64,000 nt of DNA from positions 5,932,945 to 5,996,944 of the forward strand of contig NC_044917.1 in NCBI RefSeq assembly GCF_003576645.1. The letters are read 5' to 3'. The notes under the pieces are model-generated. The model saw nothing but the letters and a program-made list of their open reading frames with translations, did no database searches and was not told the origin of the DNA. The DNA comes from Ipomoea triloba (lineage: Eukaryota; Streptophyta; Magnoliopsida; Solanales; Convolvulaceae). This document shows, piece by piece, positions 39,796-52,290 of this stretch. A program made the position numbers and the translations under genes. Within the stretch, counting starts at the first letter, position 1, and each line of letters opens with the position of its first letter.

Positions 39796-40776
39796 NNNNN
39801 NNNNNNNNNNNNNNNNNNNNNNNNNNNNNNNNNNNNNNNNNNNNNNNNNNNNNNNNNNNNNNNNNNNNNNNNNNNNNNNNNNNNNNNNNNNNNNNNNNNN
39901 NNNNNNNNNNNNNNNNNNNNNNNNNNNNNNNNNNNNNNNNNNNNNNNNNNNNNNNNNNNNNNNNNNNNNNNNNNNNNNNNNNNNNNNNNNNNNNNNNNNN
40001 NNNNNNNNNNNNNNNNNNNNNNNNNNNNNNNNNNNNNNNNNNNNNNNNNNNNNNNNNNNNNNNNNNNNNNNNNNNNNNNNNNNNNNNNNNNNNNNNNNNN
40101 NNNNNNNNNNNNNNNNNNNNNNNNNNNNNNNNNNNNNNNNNNNNNNNNNNNNNNNNNNNNNNNNNNNNNNNNNNNNNNNNNNNNNNNNNNNNNNNNNNNN
40201 NNNNNNNNNNNNNNNNNNNNNNNNNNNNNNNNNNNNNNNNNNNNNNNNNNNNNNNNNNNNNNNNNNNNNNNNNNNNNNNNNNNNNNNNNNNNNNNNNNNN
40301 NNNNNNNNNNNNNNNNNNNNNNNNNNNNNNNNNNNNNNNNNNNNNNNNNNNNNNNNNNNNNNNNNNNNNNNNNNNNNNNNNNNNNNNNNNNNNNNNNNNN
40401 NNNNNNNNNNNNNNNNNNNNNNNNNNNNNNNNNNNNNNNNNNNNNNNNNNNNNNNNNNNNNNNNNNNNNNNNNNNNNNNNNNNNNNNNNNNNNNNNNNNN
40501 NNNNNNNNNNNNNNNNNNNNNNNNNNNNNNNNNNNNNNNNNNNNNNNNNNNNNNNNNNNNNNNNNNNNNNNNNNNNNNNNNNNNNNNNNNNNNNNNNNNN
40601 NNNNNNNNNNNNNNNNNNNNNNNNNNNNNNNNNNNNNNNNNNNNNNNNNNNNNNNNNNNNNNNNNNNNNNNNNNNNNNNNNNNNNNNNNNNNNNNNNNNN
40701 NNNNNNNNNNNNNNNNNNNNNNNNNNNNNNNNNNNNNNNNNNNNNNNNNNNNNNNNNNNNNNNNNNNNNNNNNNNN
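39796..40776. other. Assembly gap (981 N)
   Basis: Unknown bases, bounded on both sides by T homopolymers. Reading frames that cross it are artefacts. Confidence 0.99.
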
Positions 40777-40850
40777 TTTTTTTTTTTTTTTTTTTGTTTT
40801 TTTAACAAACAAACAAAAAAAAAAAGATATAGCATACAATATACTCTAAT

Positions 40851-41060
40851 CACTACAAGAAAAGGTCTCAGTTTCAATAGACATAATTTGGATGCAAAGT
40901 GCCCAAATTCCATTGCAAATCACATTTTGCAACGGAATGCATTCAGGTGGTAAAATGTTCGTTGCAATTCTATTGCAATAGAATTTTAGTTCTATTGCAA
41001 ATTTTGCATCAGATTGAGTTCCATTGTAAATTCCATTGCAATTAAGGTTTAAAATTAAGA
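40851..41060. mobile_element. CACTA-type transposon terminus
   Basis: cactacaagaaaa at 40851-40863 is the hallmark terminal repeat of plant CACTA (En/Spm-like) elements. It is followed inward by subterminal repeats of the form ttccattgcaaat/ttctattgcaat in both orientations up to about 41040. The opposite end (ttttcttgtagtg) is not found to the right, so this is a solo or truncated end. The left flank runs into the A/T run beside the gap. Confidence 0.75.
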
Positions 41061-41144
41061 TTTTTCGTTGATATTTTTAAAAGTTATCTAGAAATGTAAT
41101 GTCATTTGTTAAAAAATTACATTGTATAATGTTAAAAGTTGTAA

Positions 41145-41457
41145 GGCCTTCTACATTAGTTGTTTATGGTGGGTTTTTTGAATAGTAAAAACTAAGGGGT
41201 GAGTTTTTAACAAATGTGGGAGTGAATTTTTAGCAAAATTTTTCTCCTGCAAATGTGGAGTTTTTAATTTGGCAGTAGAAGTGGGGTCCACCTTGAGGGG
41301 AGAATTGCGCCTCACGTCTCGCTCGTAAATGTATTTTTTTTTTACATTTTTTTATTTCAATTTTTTTTTCTTTTCTTTTTTTCCTCCACTCTTATTTTCT
41401 CTTTCCTAATTATACATACAAAAACTCTTCAAAAACCTCATACTATTGAGGATGGCC
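41145..41457. mobile_element. Tourist-like MITE (ggcc-ended family), copy 1
   Basis: 313 bases flanked by taa (41142-41144, 41458-41460). The ends are ggccttctacattag and, reversed, ggccatcctcaatag. It contains gtggggtccacctt and tgcgcctcacg, shared with copies at 46895-47158 and about 45850. A TAA target duplication points to PIF/Harbinger. Confidence 0.78.
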
Positions 41458-41801
41458 TAAGGTAAAGTTGGCAATAATTATAATAATGTCACCATATTTT
41501 TTAAAGTTATCGATGATTATAACAATGTCATCGCATTTTTTTTTAAATTGATCTGATCCATTAAATTTTTACAGATTTAAGGCTAAAATTGGTTCCTAGT
41601 TTTTTTTTCAAGACATGTTCTCATGGGTGGGTACACACACACACAATATAAAAAGTGATGACTAATTTGGTCAATTAATTTTGGTTGATCAATGGTTGAG
41701 TTACTAAAAATAAGGAAATAAAATGTGAGTTCGTTTTATAAATATTACAAATTTGAAAGTTTACAATAATATATTATAAAATTGTTTTTAATTATATTTT
41801 T

Positions 41802-42163
41802 GAAATAAGGGTCAAATAGGTTACTCAACTGCACACCAAATTGCAATTAGGTAATCGAATTAAAAAATGCAATTAGATCCCTGGATAACACAAACTCATG
41901 CAATTCAACCCAAAATGACATGTTTACCTTAAAATATAATGTTGTGGCGGTTACCAATTTTTTTTAAAATTTAAATAATTTAAATAAAATATTTAATTAA
42001 AATTTATTTTTTTAAAAAAAGAGAGAATTGTCAGAGTTTTCAAGTTAATCGGTTTTTGGGCTCTATTTCGTCAAAATGATTTGTTGATGGGTGTAATTGT
42101 ACCTTTAAAAAATTGAGGCAGCTAATTGACTTTTTAGTTCAAGTTCGATGGCCTATTTATTCA
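41802..42163. mobile_element. Mutator-like MITE, gtcaaatagg family, copy 2
   Basis: The left end is tgaaataagggtcaaatagg; the right end, reversed, is tgaataaataggccatcg. Both resemble the element at 15616-16250. No clear target duplication is seen. Non-coding. Confidence 0.6.
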
Positions 42164-44829
42164 TTTTCCAAAAAACTAACATATGCAAAAAATTCTATTA
42201 TCATATAAATATATGTGAAGAAGTTTCTAAAAAACACTTTCCAAAGGGTGAATATGATCAAAACACACAAAGTTTTCCTCTCATCCAACATAATTTTCTT
42301 CATTTTAATTTGTACACATTCAAAAACAGCATAAGTATGTTGGGGTGCTGGGCAGCCTCAGCTTAGAACCCGTAGAGACAAAGGCATTACCCTCTATTTA
42401 TATCTCAGCACTCAAAAGCAACACCAAAAAGTGAATTTCTGTGCCTCCATTTGTGCAATCCTGTTTGAGTTCATGCAATGTTATCAATCTGGGAATGATT
42501 AAAATTGTTGCTGGTGCCTGGTGGTGAGGCCACGACTTGGATAAAAATCATGATTCTGGACATAGCTGTTCCCTTTTCTCTTGGAAAACATTATTACTTA
42601 TGTCTAATTTTATCCTACATGGTACATTAAGTGTGTCTTAGTAATTAATTTTGTTGCTAAGTTGACTTTAACTAATTGGATTATTGTCAGTGTGGGATAT
42701 TAGGGGAATGTCAACTCACACAATTTACGAATATTGCAGGTTTGAAAGATGAATATTTTAAATTTTTGGATGTTCTGCTGCATTTGAACATTTACAACAC
42801 TTTTGGTTCAAATAATAAATTTTAATAGAATATGAAAATTTTAATTAACAATAAAGCTCACAGTCTGTACATGAAGCTAAGGTGAACTTTGAGTGAAATC
42901 CACATTGTGATCATAGTTGGTCAAATGACAATAATCAGGTAAATCAACCTAGGTTACCCATAGTTGACTGACTCAAACCAAAAATCCCAATAGACAGCTC
43001 CCAATAGGAATCAAACTTGAAACATTGTAGTTACTGAGTCAATTGTCCTACTAATTTAATTAACAGGTGGGTTGCTCCTATAAATCTAAATGTTATTCCA
43101 TAGGAATTGAATGAAATAAGCAATGTATAAAATATGAATGATATTATGTTATTTGGTTCGTTGAAGAAATATAAATCAATATAAATTAGTTGATTTAAGA
43201 AATATAAATGAAATAAAAATTTAAAAGATCCATATACTGAATAACAACATCAACAAAAGTGAATGAATGTTGATACTATTCATTTATGTTCGTTTTTCTG
43301 TTACATGTAGGGAGGTCTTCTAAGGAGGATGTGACTTTGTTTGTTACTTTCCCAAATTAGTCAACTAATTCATAATTAATTCACACAATATCATCAAATC
43401 ACCATAAAGAAACACACATTTCTAAAATATAGGCAAATTTATAAGTAGATAACACTACATAATTTACATGTAAAGATTTCGTAAAACTAATCTCCAACTA
43501 TAACACTTCAAATATGGCCTCTAAAGAATTACTCCGTATATTGGATCGCTACAAAGAGTATTACTTCACAGTTCTGCTAAAACATATGAACAGTGAGAGG
43601 ACTACTATAGGAATCTATAATACATACTTTCAACCAAACTCTTAATTAAAAGTTTTGTCAGACATTGCCCCATTTAATTTTTGATATATAACTATATCTA
43701 TGTTTAATAGGAAAAAAAATTACATAAAAGTCAAGCTAGCAAGAGCATTGTTCTACTATCTAAGTTGTAATGTGCTATTTCTTGTTTTGTTGTGTGGTTT
43801 GAGATAGAAAATGGATAGCTTATTGCTTGTGTCATTGAGACAAAAGACAAAAATTAAAGTGTTGCATGTGTGACAATAATGGAGAGGACATGATAACTTG
43901 AAAAGGAAAATGAATAGATCATGGAAATGCCATCCAACTCGAAAGCAAAAGTTGATAGTAATAATCTTCATTGCTTCTTGTTTTTTTTAACCATCATTTA
44001 TGCATAAATTATTAAGGGTAAATAGAAAAGTGCAATTAATATGTCTGGTTATTTTTTAGAAACAAGTTAAACAATAATTATTTTTATTTTTGGTTCATCA
44101 ATTATTATGTGAAAAATGGTCAAATATGCTTCTGAACTTACTCAAAAAGTCAAATAGACCCTTTAAATTTCTAAAAGTTATAATTAAACCCATAAACATG
44201 TTATTTTAAAGCATTAAAGTCCAAAAATCAGTTGGTAACCTGTAATTACAGGTTACCTAGGATTCCGACGATCCTTTTATAATTTTCCGATCACAATTGG
44301 CGATCAGACAGTCGCCGGTCGCATTTGGAGGAGGGCGACCAAATTGTTTGCATACTCCAATTTGATTGATATGGTTTATTGGGTCCCAATTTTTTTAGCT
44401 TTTGGTACCCTTCCATGGCAACATCACTACTGACTTTTTGTTGTCCATCAACTTGTGAACATTAACAAAAGTAAAGGGCGAAAGTATAAATACCAAAAGC
44501 AGGCGGAAAGTTTACAATATAAAACAAAATGTGGGGCAAAAAGGAAAAATAATTTAGTTGTGGAGTGCACAATATTACGGTACACCAGTTTCATAAAATC
44601 ACATTCACGTGCGCTTCTTCTTGTATACTTGTCATTTAAACGCAACTTTTCCTTTGTCAGTGTCAGACTTAAGTTTTCTGAGAAATGGTACTCGGTAAAA
44701 CTTTTTCATTTTTCACACCAACCATCCAAAATAAGCAAACGACTAAAAGTAATGATACATCTTCAATTATTAGGATTAAATATACTTATTCTTATTTATT
44801 TTATGTGTCTGATTTAAATAACGAGAGTT
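42164..44829. other. Non-coding spacer
   Basis: No gene is recognised. 44108-44340 carries one end of the gtcaaata element family (ggtcaaatatgcttctgaac) and a perfect 24-base palindrome at 44234-44257 built from ggtaacctgtaa and its complement. Confidence 0.5.
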
Positions 44830-44948
44830 GCTAAATGACGGTCTAGTGACACCTGGTTGCACCCCATATTGAAGGGAGTGGGGTCAAGCCTCAGTGAGCA
44901 GATACTACATTCTAAGAGAGTCCGTAGTTCTCAAAAAAAAAAAAAAAA
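44830..44948 (+). mobile_element. SINE with poly-A tail
   Basis: It starts near gctaaatgacggtctagtg, has a B-box-like gggtcaagcc, and ends cagatactacattctaag, then gtagttctc and 16 A. The 3' end matches the SINE at 15947-16102. A short agagtt occurs on both flanks (44824, 44951). Confidence 0.72.
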
Positions 44949-45849
44949 CTAGAGTTAAAGTAAAATTATTTATCAACCTACTTTTTTTTTTTGAAAATAT
45001 TTATCAACCTACTTAGATTCACATTATCAATCAGTTTGACTAATGAATAATAATATATATGATATATAAAATGGGACACATTGTTTTCAAAAAAAAATAA
45101 TAAATAAAATGGGACACATGAAGTAGTAATATATTTCCTTGTTGTTGGATGGAAATTAATATATTGTTGGTTTTGATTTTCAGAAGAACAACTAAAAGGT
45201 GTTGCATGCTACTGAAAATACTATGATTTCTGACCACAAAAATGTAATCGTAAATAGGTTGTGATTGAAAATCATAATTTCAAAGAAATGGAGATCAGAA
45301 AATATGTATATGCTTTCCAAAAAAAAAAAAGAAAATATGTATATGCTTGACTATTTTGCTATAACAAGTGACGTCGTACGCGGGGGAATCCTTGCATGGA
45401 CAGACCAGATCGATGACGACATGTCATCAGTGTGTCCTCCTCCTAACATCATCACCTGAAGAACAAGTGGCCAACAATTAATCCTCAAAATCATACATAA
45501 TTAATTTCTTGCAAATTAAACACTTCAAAAACCTACAACCTAATATTTTTCTTTTTATCAGACCACGATGTGTCATAAACAGACACTATATTCAGACTCT
45601 TCTTCAGATCAGATCAACTTAATTGTGCTAACTAATTAATTGAATTTTTCAAACGAGTTATAGCAGAAAGATGAGATAAGCGAGTGATGAGTGCAGCTTT
45701 CCTAAACCAAATCATATATACCACCACTCGACGAGACGATAAGTGAAAAATGGAGTGGCCTAGCTAGCTACGTGGTGGTCAATATTGTGTAGCTGAAAAG
45801 GACAACTTTTCAAGCTGACAGATCAGAAGGATACCTATACTAATGGTGG
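44949..45849. other. Non-coding spacer
   Basis: No gene is seen. A short tandem duplication of gaaaatatgtatatgctt lies at about 45298-45350, interrupted by an A run. Confidence 0.5.
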
Positions 45850-46020
45850 CCTGGCCATGGGTTTATGGAGATTTTGAAATAGTAAAATATAAGGGAAAAT
45901 TTTAATAAATGTGAGTGGGAGTTTTGATCTTTTCTTTTTCTCTTTGCAAAGGAAGAGATTTGAGCAGGTAGTGTAGGGTCCACTGTGGAGAGGAGAATTG
46001 GGCCTCACGTCGCGCCCGTG
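45850..46020. mobile_element. Relic of the ggcc-ended MITE family, copy 3 (left part)
   Basis: It shares the aatgtgagtgggag, agggtccact and ttgggcctcacgtcgcgcccg segments with the elements at 41145 and 46895. The right part is replaced or interrupted by a SINE-like sequence. Confidence 0.55.
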
Positions 46021-46023
46021 TGA

Positions 46024-46140
46024 GTAGTGAGTAGTTAATCCTCGCCACCTACTGACCGGCTCAAACCCAAGGACTTAAGGTTTGAACTCATGACTTTTCG
46101 ATTGCAGGTTTAACTCTCTTACCACTTGGACTGCCCTTAC
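46024..46140 (-). mobile_element. tRNA-derived SINE fragment
   Basis: On the minus strand it starts gggcagtccaagtggtaaga (A-box-like) and has gagttcaaacc (B-box-like) about 35-40 bases on. The spacing and motifs fit a tRNA-type pol III promoter, but the sequence continues differently from a tRNA and cannot fold as one. Confidence 0.6.
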
Positions 46141-46808
46141 GGGCATATGCCTTCTATATTGTGAACACGAAAGGGATAATGCAACTTGTGGTCAAATTTT
46201 ACTGTTGATTCATGTCATATTGTCATGATGATAAATCATTTATTTCAAATCATGGGTTTGTAGTACACATTATACTTTGAGCATGCAACTCGAATATGAA
46301 TTTTTCGGATAATTTTTCATAGGCAAAAATTGAGTGTTTTTTTTTTTTTTAACTTTTAATTTATCCCATGTAAATGCAGTATTTTTGTGGGATACATTGG
46401 GGACAAAAAGAACAAGTTGTCGCGACAGTTGCGTGTTGGGTGCATTACACGCGCCAGCTGAACGCGTAAATGCGACCTTTCTTGAAATGATAATAATTAT
46501 GTTGCTAGATTATTATGTTGAATTGAAATTAGAGTGATTATTAGAATAGTGAACTAAAATTTTTTATAGAAAAATGGTACCCTTTATATTAAAATATCTA
46601 ATACTAATAGTTTGTTAATAACACAACCAGTTAACAATTTATAGTTAATTGTCAAATAAGACCTTACTATAGATAAATGAAGTGGGATTAATTAGTTTAT
46701 AATTGTAATTGCGCTCTTGCCAAACAACCATTTTGAAGACAGTTGAGGTAATAAATGATGGTCATCACTCTTATTCTCTCAAATATACCAAAAGTTAACA
46801 AACAGATT
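46141..46808. other. Non-coding spacer
   Basis: AT-rich, no gene recognised. Confidence 0.5.
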
Positions 46809-46809
46809 A

Positions 46810-46840
<31 letters not shown>

Positions 46841-46881
46841 TAATAACAATAATAATAATAATAATATAATAATAATAATAA
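46809..46881. repeat. AAT/TAA trinucleotide microsatellite
   Basis: About 70 bases of nearly continuous taa repeats with a few interruptions, directly beside the MITE at 46895. Confidence 0.9.
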
Positions 46882-46894
46882 AGATACAACATTA

Positions 46895-47158
46895 GGCATT
46901 CCTTGATAGTGTGGATTTTTTAGGAATTTTAAGGGTGTGTCTGAGAAATAAAAAATGAGATTGAAAGAAAAAAAGAATAGAAAAAAAATACAAAATAAAA
47001 AACTAAAAAATATGTATTTAAGCGCCCGGCGGGTGCGTGCGAGTTGTGCCTCATACACGTGAGGCGCAACTCTCCATGAAAGTGGACTATACTTTATCCG
47101 GGCAAAAACTTACCCCACATTTGTTATAAATTTACCCAATTCAATAACGTAGAAGGCC
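46895..47158. mobile_element. Tourist-like MITE (ggcc-ended family), copy 2, reversed
   Basis: 264 bases flanked by tta (46892-46894, 47159-47161). Read on the minus strand it starts ggccttctacgttattg, matching the element at 41145, and carries the same tgcgcctcacg core. Confidence 0.78.
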
Positions 47159-47662
47159 TTACACAAAATAAGTCGCATGCAATTCATTACTTAAGAGTAT
47201 GGCATAGCCATTAATGAAATTTAGTTTGAAGTGTGAAATGTAGTGAATGGTGGTGTTGCAAGCTAAGGAAAATAATTACTCCGTAAATTGTAGAATGAGG
47301 GATGGTACAGTAGTAATGATGGATATGCGAGAAATGTGTGATTACGAAGGCAGAAATGAGTTCATCGCAGTCTTCGAGAATGCACGAGGACATGTCAGTG
47401 TTTCTTTAGACCAAATAGCTACCTACTGCCTACTCTTTCTTTGTTTTTTTCTTCAATTATATTTCACCTCTCACTCTCAACTCTCAGCTGCACGCCTGCA
47501 GCACTAGGGTACTACAACTCAACTAGGGTTAGGCACGCAGATGTACAACAGATTACAGACACACACACACCCGGACAGTGATAAAAGGATGAACGTTTCC
47601 GCCAATGAATGTCAATGCCAAAACCCAAGAAAGTCATACTCCTTGCTGCGTGGTTACAGTAA

Positions 47663-47718
47663 ACGCTAGACGCTAATCAGATTGTAGAAGACGCTAGATG
47701 CTAATCAGATTGTAGAAG
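47663..47718 (+). repeat. 28-base tandem duplication
   Basis: Two head-to-tail copies (47663-47690 and 47691-47718) starting acgctaga and ending attgtagaag, differing at one base. The neighbouring sequence 47159-48054 shows no gene. Confidence 0.9.
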
Positions 47719-48054
47719 AGAAAATCTCCACAATCTAGGGGTGTCAAACCTCTAAGCGGACGCCTAGACCGATTTTTACATCTGAGGCTACATGTACTCA
47801 ATTTTCTACTCCTTCATTTATACTTTCTGACACATGGCAATGAATGATTGATTATCTTTATTTGTGAGTCAAAGGAAAATGTCAACATCAACATTTTTTA
47901 GGGGAGTAAAACTATAACATAGAGTAAAATTTAGAAGTACAATAGTATTTTTCAACCCAAAATCATGCATAAAACTACGAAAGGTCATTATTAGGTAATT
48001 AAGTAAACACAATTCTTGTATAAAAAATTTATGAATTTCATTATTGTTAATAAT

Positions 48055-48420
48055 AGGAATAAGAGTCAAATTAGCCATCCAACAACATATCAAACTACAA
48101 TTACACCATCGAATTCAAAAAAACTACTATTAAGCTAAGGCAAAATAATACAATTCAATCTGAAATGACGTACTGATCTGATAATATGCTGGCGTGGCGG
48201 TCACCAAATTTAAAAATATTTTTTAAAAGTTTTATTTAATTTTTTTAAAAGAAAAAAAAAAAGTTGGGTCATCGCCTTCTCACCAGAGAAGGCAACCCAG
48301 TGGTCGCCTTCTCACTGGAGATGGTGACCACTGGGAAGTTTCCTTCTCTGGTGAGAAGGCGAGGACCCATTTTTTTTTTTTTTTATAAATTTATTAAAAT
48401 AAAATATAAAAAATATATTT
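48055..48420. mobile_element. Truncated gtcaaata-family element with a long internal hairpin
   Basis: The left end aggaataagagtcaaatta matches the Mutator-like family, but no right end is found. At 48265-48369 the sequence folds into a long hairpin: tgggtc..cgccttctcacc pairs with ggtgagaaggcg.ggaccca, and cccagtggtc with gaccactggg closer to the loop. Confidence 0.6.
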
Positions 48421-48789
48421 TAAATTAGAAGTTTAAATTTTAAAAAATATTTAAAGTACATGATATTGGTAAATCATTTTAATTCTATAGCTTTATCTTT
48501 AAAATTGTGTCATAGAATGATTATTAGAAGTTTTGAAACTTTTTTAACAGACGGACTATATATACATGTATTTCAAGCCGACGAAGTTAAATTCACCATA
48601 GTTAAAATTTCTAAGTTAAAATTTATTATTAAAGTATCACATGCCAAAAGGGTTTACTAATAAGATTTGTCAGGATTTAATGTACGAAGAAACAACAAAG
48701 TCTACCAAACCATGAGCGCAGATTTGATACGACAGAAAATGGATTTTCTTCCTGGAACATTGTCACATTTATTTATGCGCTATTTATTA

Positions 48790-49241
48790 AGGTGTTTTTG
48801 GTTCGTGAATTTACGCACTACAAATGTAAATCAAAATCATGGTTATTAATGCTTTGTTGATATAACTATGAGATTTGATTACTCCTTCCAATTAAAACTT
48901 TATTTCTTAATTTAAAATAGGTATCATTCAATCTTTTGGTAATATGATTTTTCAGGTTGGATTAGTACTTTTATATTTTTGTTTTGATTTTTTGGTTCAT
49001 ATTGGTGTTTTGAATGTCATTATATTAAGATCAATTGCTTTGATTTTTTATTTTTGTATTTTCAAAATATTTATTCTCATTATAAGGTCATGCATAACCA
49101 AACATCAATATGGATGATTATTCCAATTCCACCCTAATACCAAACATGCAAAATACTTTCACCAAAACTCATACCATTACCAAGTACTCCGTATTTGATT
49201 CACATTCCATTCCGATTCCTATGTTCGAACCAAACACACCC
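48790..49241. mobile_element. PIF/Harbinger-type MITE
   Basis: 452 bases flanked by tta (48787-48789, 49242-49244). The ends are aggtgtttttggttcg and, reversed, gggtgtgtttggttcg. Non-coding. Confidence 0.75.
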
Positions 49242-52149
49242 TTAATATTATGTAAATCAAGCCCATAAATTATGATATTTATAAATTAGTTGTATACTAG
49301 AATATTTCATTAATAAAAATATATTTGATATTTTTTTTATTAATCTATCAAAAATAAATATTGTGTTAGTCACATATATTCTCATCACATAACCTATAGT
49401 TTTGACTCTTAGCTTTTCTTTGTTTTTTGTTTTAATAATTTAATAACTTATTTTTCAGTTTTGATAATACAATATTCATATTTTTACAACATATTTGATT
49501 TACATAATAATTTTTTTAAGGTTTTACATATCATTCTCAATCTCACTTTTATCAAGTAGTTTCTCTAATAGCACTCGAATTACCTTCGCCACATGCTCGT
49601 GAACATATGTATCAATCTACCTAAACATTTCACAATTCAATTTTGTTCAACAAACACAAATTTGGCAAAATTTTGTATTAATCATTTCTCAAAACTATAA
49701 ATAATTCAAATGATAACTAAAGTATTCATAATATCGAAAATAAACACTTACTCTATATTATGGGCATATTTAGAATTGTTTAATGGGATTATTGGCATAA
49801 GCCCAAGGGATCATAATTTAAAGCACATCATCGCATTTACATTGAAATTAGTCATAACTTTCACAAGACATACTATTTGAAATGGAGGTGAGGCATCTTT
49901 TAATCATCTAAACTTCAAACATATACTTAATTATAATAACTTGCTTGTAAATGGATGTTCAAATTTACAAAGCAAAAATTACCCCAATAATAGTAGATAG
50001 TTGTACTCCGTATATGGGTAGTTATGGGAGAAAAGAGATAGCTGAAATTTTACATTGTTTCCCTTTAATATATCAATTATTACAAATTATCATTAGATTT
50101 AAAAAATATTTGATGAGTGAATAAAAGCGCCACAAAGAAAACACGGAAAGGGCTAAATAGGGCGATAGGAACTTATAGGATTGGCAAATATACTCCCCGA
50201 TCTCAGTTGACTTTTTTGTGGGTATAGTCAACATATTTCCCGACCTTTAAGACTTCCTTAGGCATTGGCAAGTCTGTGATGCAAGCTGGCGGCCTTTGCT
50301 GACCTTAACTAATTAATCTATGAGGTTCGATTCATTCTTAATAGTTATTCAAGACTCTATCACTATATTATCACTTAATATAATTAATCCAATGGTAGCA
50401 CTTGACACTGCCAATTTGATTATATATTACTTGGAAAACACATGTAGGCAATGCCAAATACTAACATGTGTCCTACAAAATCCTCTATAAAAGACCCGTA
50501 CGTATAATACTTTATAGAACAGGAAAAAAACGTCGAGATGCTCTCTATAATCCGCTTTGAACTCCCGACCTAATTACAAAAGACTTGTTAACAAAATTTA
50601 TTCAATCAAAGGGTTACGATTATAATTAAGAGATTAAATCACGTATATTATAATATAACTCAAGAATTAATAACTTTATTTTTCCAAATAAATGCAATTT
50701 AAAATGCAAATTAAGCAGCAGTAACTCCCAATAAAATATACTATTAATAGGTATTGGACAGTAAATCCATTATTGTGTCGTGTACTCGTGTGTCGACGGT
50801 CCAACGAGTCAACGACATTTTAAATTAGATATGCTATGATGCACGGAGACGACCAAGGTGTAAGGCCTAGCTAGCCAGCCTAGGTTTCTCCAATTCATAA
50901 CTACACGGTGCGCTTTTCTATAACGTAAGAGATCAAGAAAGAGAAAAAGCATCCTAATTTATAAATTTATTGAGTGGTGCAATGGGCTCAACCTCACTCT
51001 CACCTCCCTTTCTGGTTTCAATATCGTTACCATTACTCCACAACCTAGTCCGCATCTAACCAGATATTTTTTTTTTTTTCGTTTAGTTGCATCAATCATT
51101 ATATCATGGATCATGATCTATTTTATAAGTAGACTACTGATATAAAGAAATTAATATTCATTATTAGTTATATACATGTGACCATCTATTTAAAATTGTA
51201 AAAGTGTCATCACATAAATAGTAATTGATAAATAGTCTATTACTCCGTATATTTTAACCCAATGGGGTAACTCAAGTGTCAAGCTAGCTCCCGGAGCGAA
51301 CGCAGGTGGACCCGGAAAGACCTGGTGATTTTTTTTAAAAGTCTATTATATTTTATTATTTTAGACATTTTTGGGACATTTAGTAATTGATTAAATAGTC
51401 TATTAATTCTTTCATATTAATAAAGTCAAAATCGAACAATGTATAACATCGATTTATATTTTCTCAATCTTTTTCAGCCCAAGGAATCAAGCCCCGCCAC
51501 TAGAGTTTGATTCCTATGACCATCCATATGAAATGGTAAAAATGTCACCACACTACATAGTAATTGATAAATAGTCTATTATATTTTATTATGAATATGG
51601 TGTTTCATAAATGCACAAAAACAAAAACAAAAACAAAAACAAAAAGATTTTATACAATTATTCATTTTTATCATACTAAGTATTCATTATTTGACAGTAT
51701 ACCAAATAATAAGCCTTCAATATATAATAATAGACCTTGAAAAAATAAAAAATTTATTAAAAATGAATTTTTAATGTATTAAAGAATATCCTATCTAATA
51801 AAGAGTGCATTTATTCTTATATGATTTGTTGTCCATATTTATAACACTCAGAAAAATTTATATTATTTTTTATTATTAAAATTTTCTTTTAGGGACAACA
51901 CAATAATTAAATAACATGGCCATGTATAGGGGAAGCGTAGACGTGTAGCCACCCGCAATAATAAACCATTATTTAGAATGAGGAATGAGGAATTAGGATG
52001 GCTCATATCATGATATCTTTGCAATGATTTGATCCAAATAAAATACAACCCAAATTCAAGTAATTCCATCCTATGAATTCAATTAATGGTATGATGGTGT
52101 TAGGAAGGTGCCAAATGGGATACTAGTATAGAAAATCTCATAAATTGTG
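49242..52149. other. Non-coding AT-rich spacer
   Basis: No gene is recognised. Small features include an acaaaa repeat near 51615-51645 and short low-complexity runs. There is weak SINE-like sequence near 51260-51310 that I could not delimit. Confidence 0.5.
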
Positions 52150-52290
52150 AAAGGGATTTTAATAATTAATATTGAAGCCGAAGACTAATTCTCTAGCCAA
52201 ATGATTTGCTCCATTCACATCGATAGCGATTGAACCCCCAACCTCATGCTTAAGGAACGAGATGCTGAACCACCACGCCAACCTAACTGT
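52150..52290 (-). mobile_element. tRNA-derived SINE
   Basis: On the minus strand ggttggcgtggtggttcag fits an A box and gggggttcaatcgc a B box, about 35 bases apart. The body then continues towards a non-tRNA 3' part (tggctagagaattagtcttc). It is distinct from the SINE family at 15947. Confidence 0.65.

Noticed and set aside
39681..40913. Long open frames of 370-410 codons
   Set aside because: They run through the N gap and T homopolymers; they are not real coding sequence.
46024..46140. tRNA gene
   Set aside because: A- and B-box-like motifs are present but no cloverleaf can be drawn; a SINE fits better. The same holds for 52150-52290.
46809..46881. CRISPR-like or other regular array
   Set aside because: It is a plain trinucleotide microsatellite in a plant genome.
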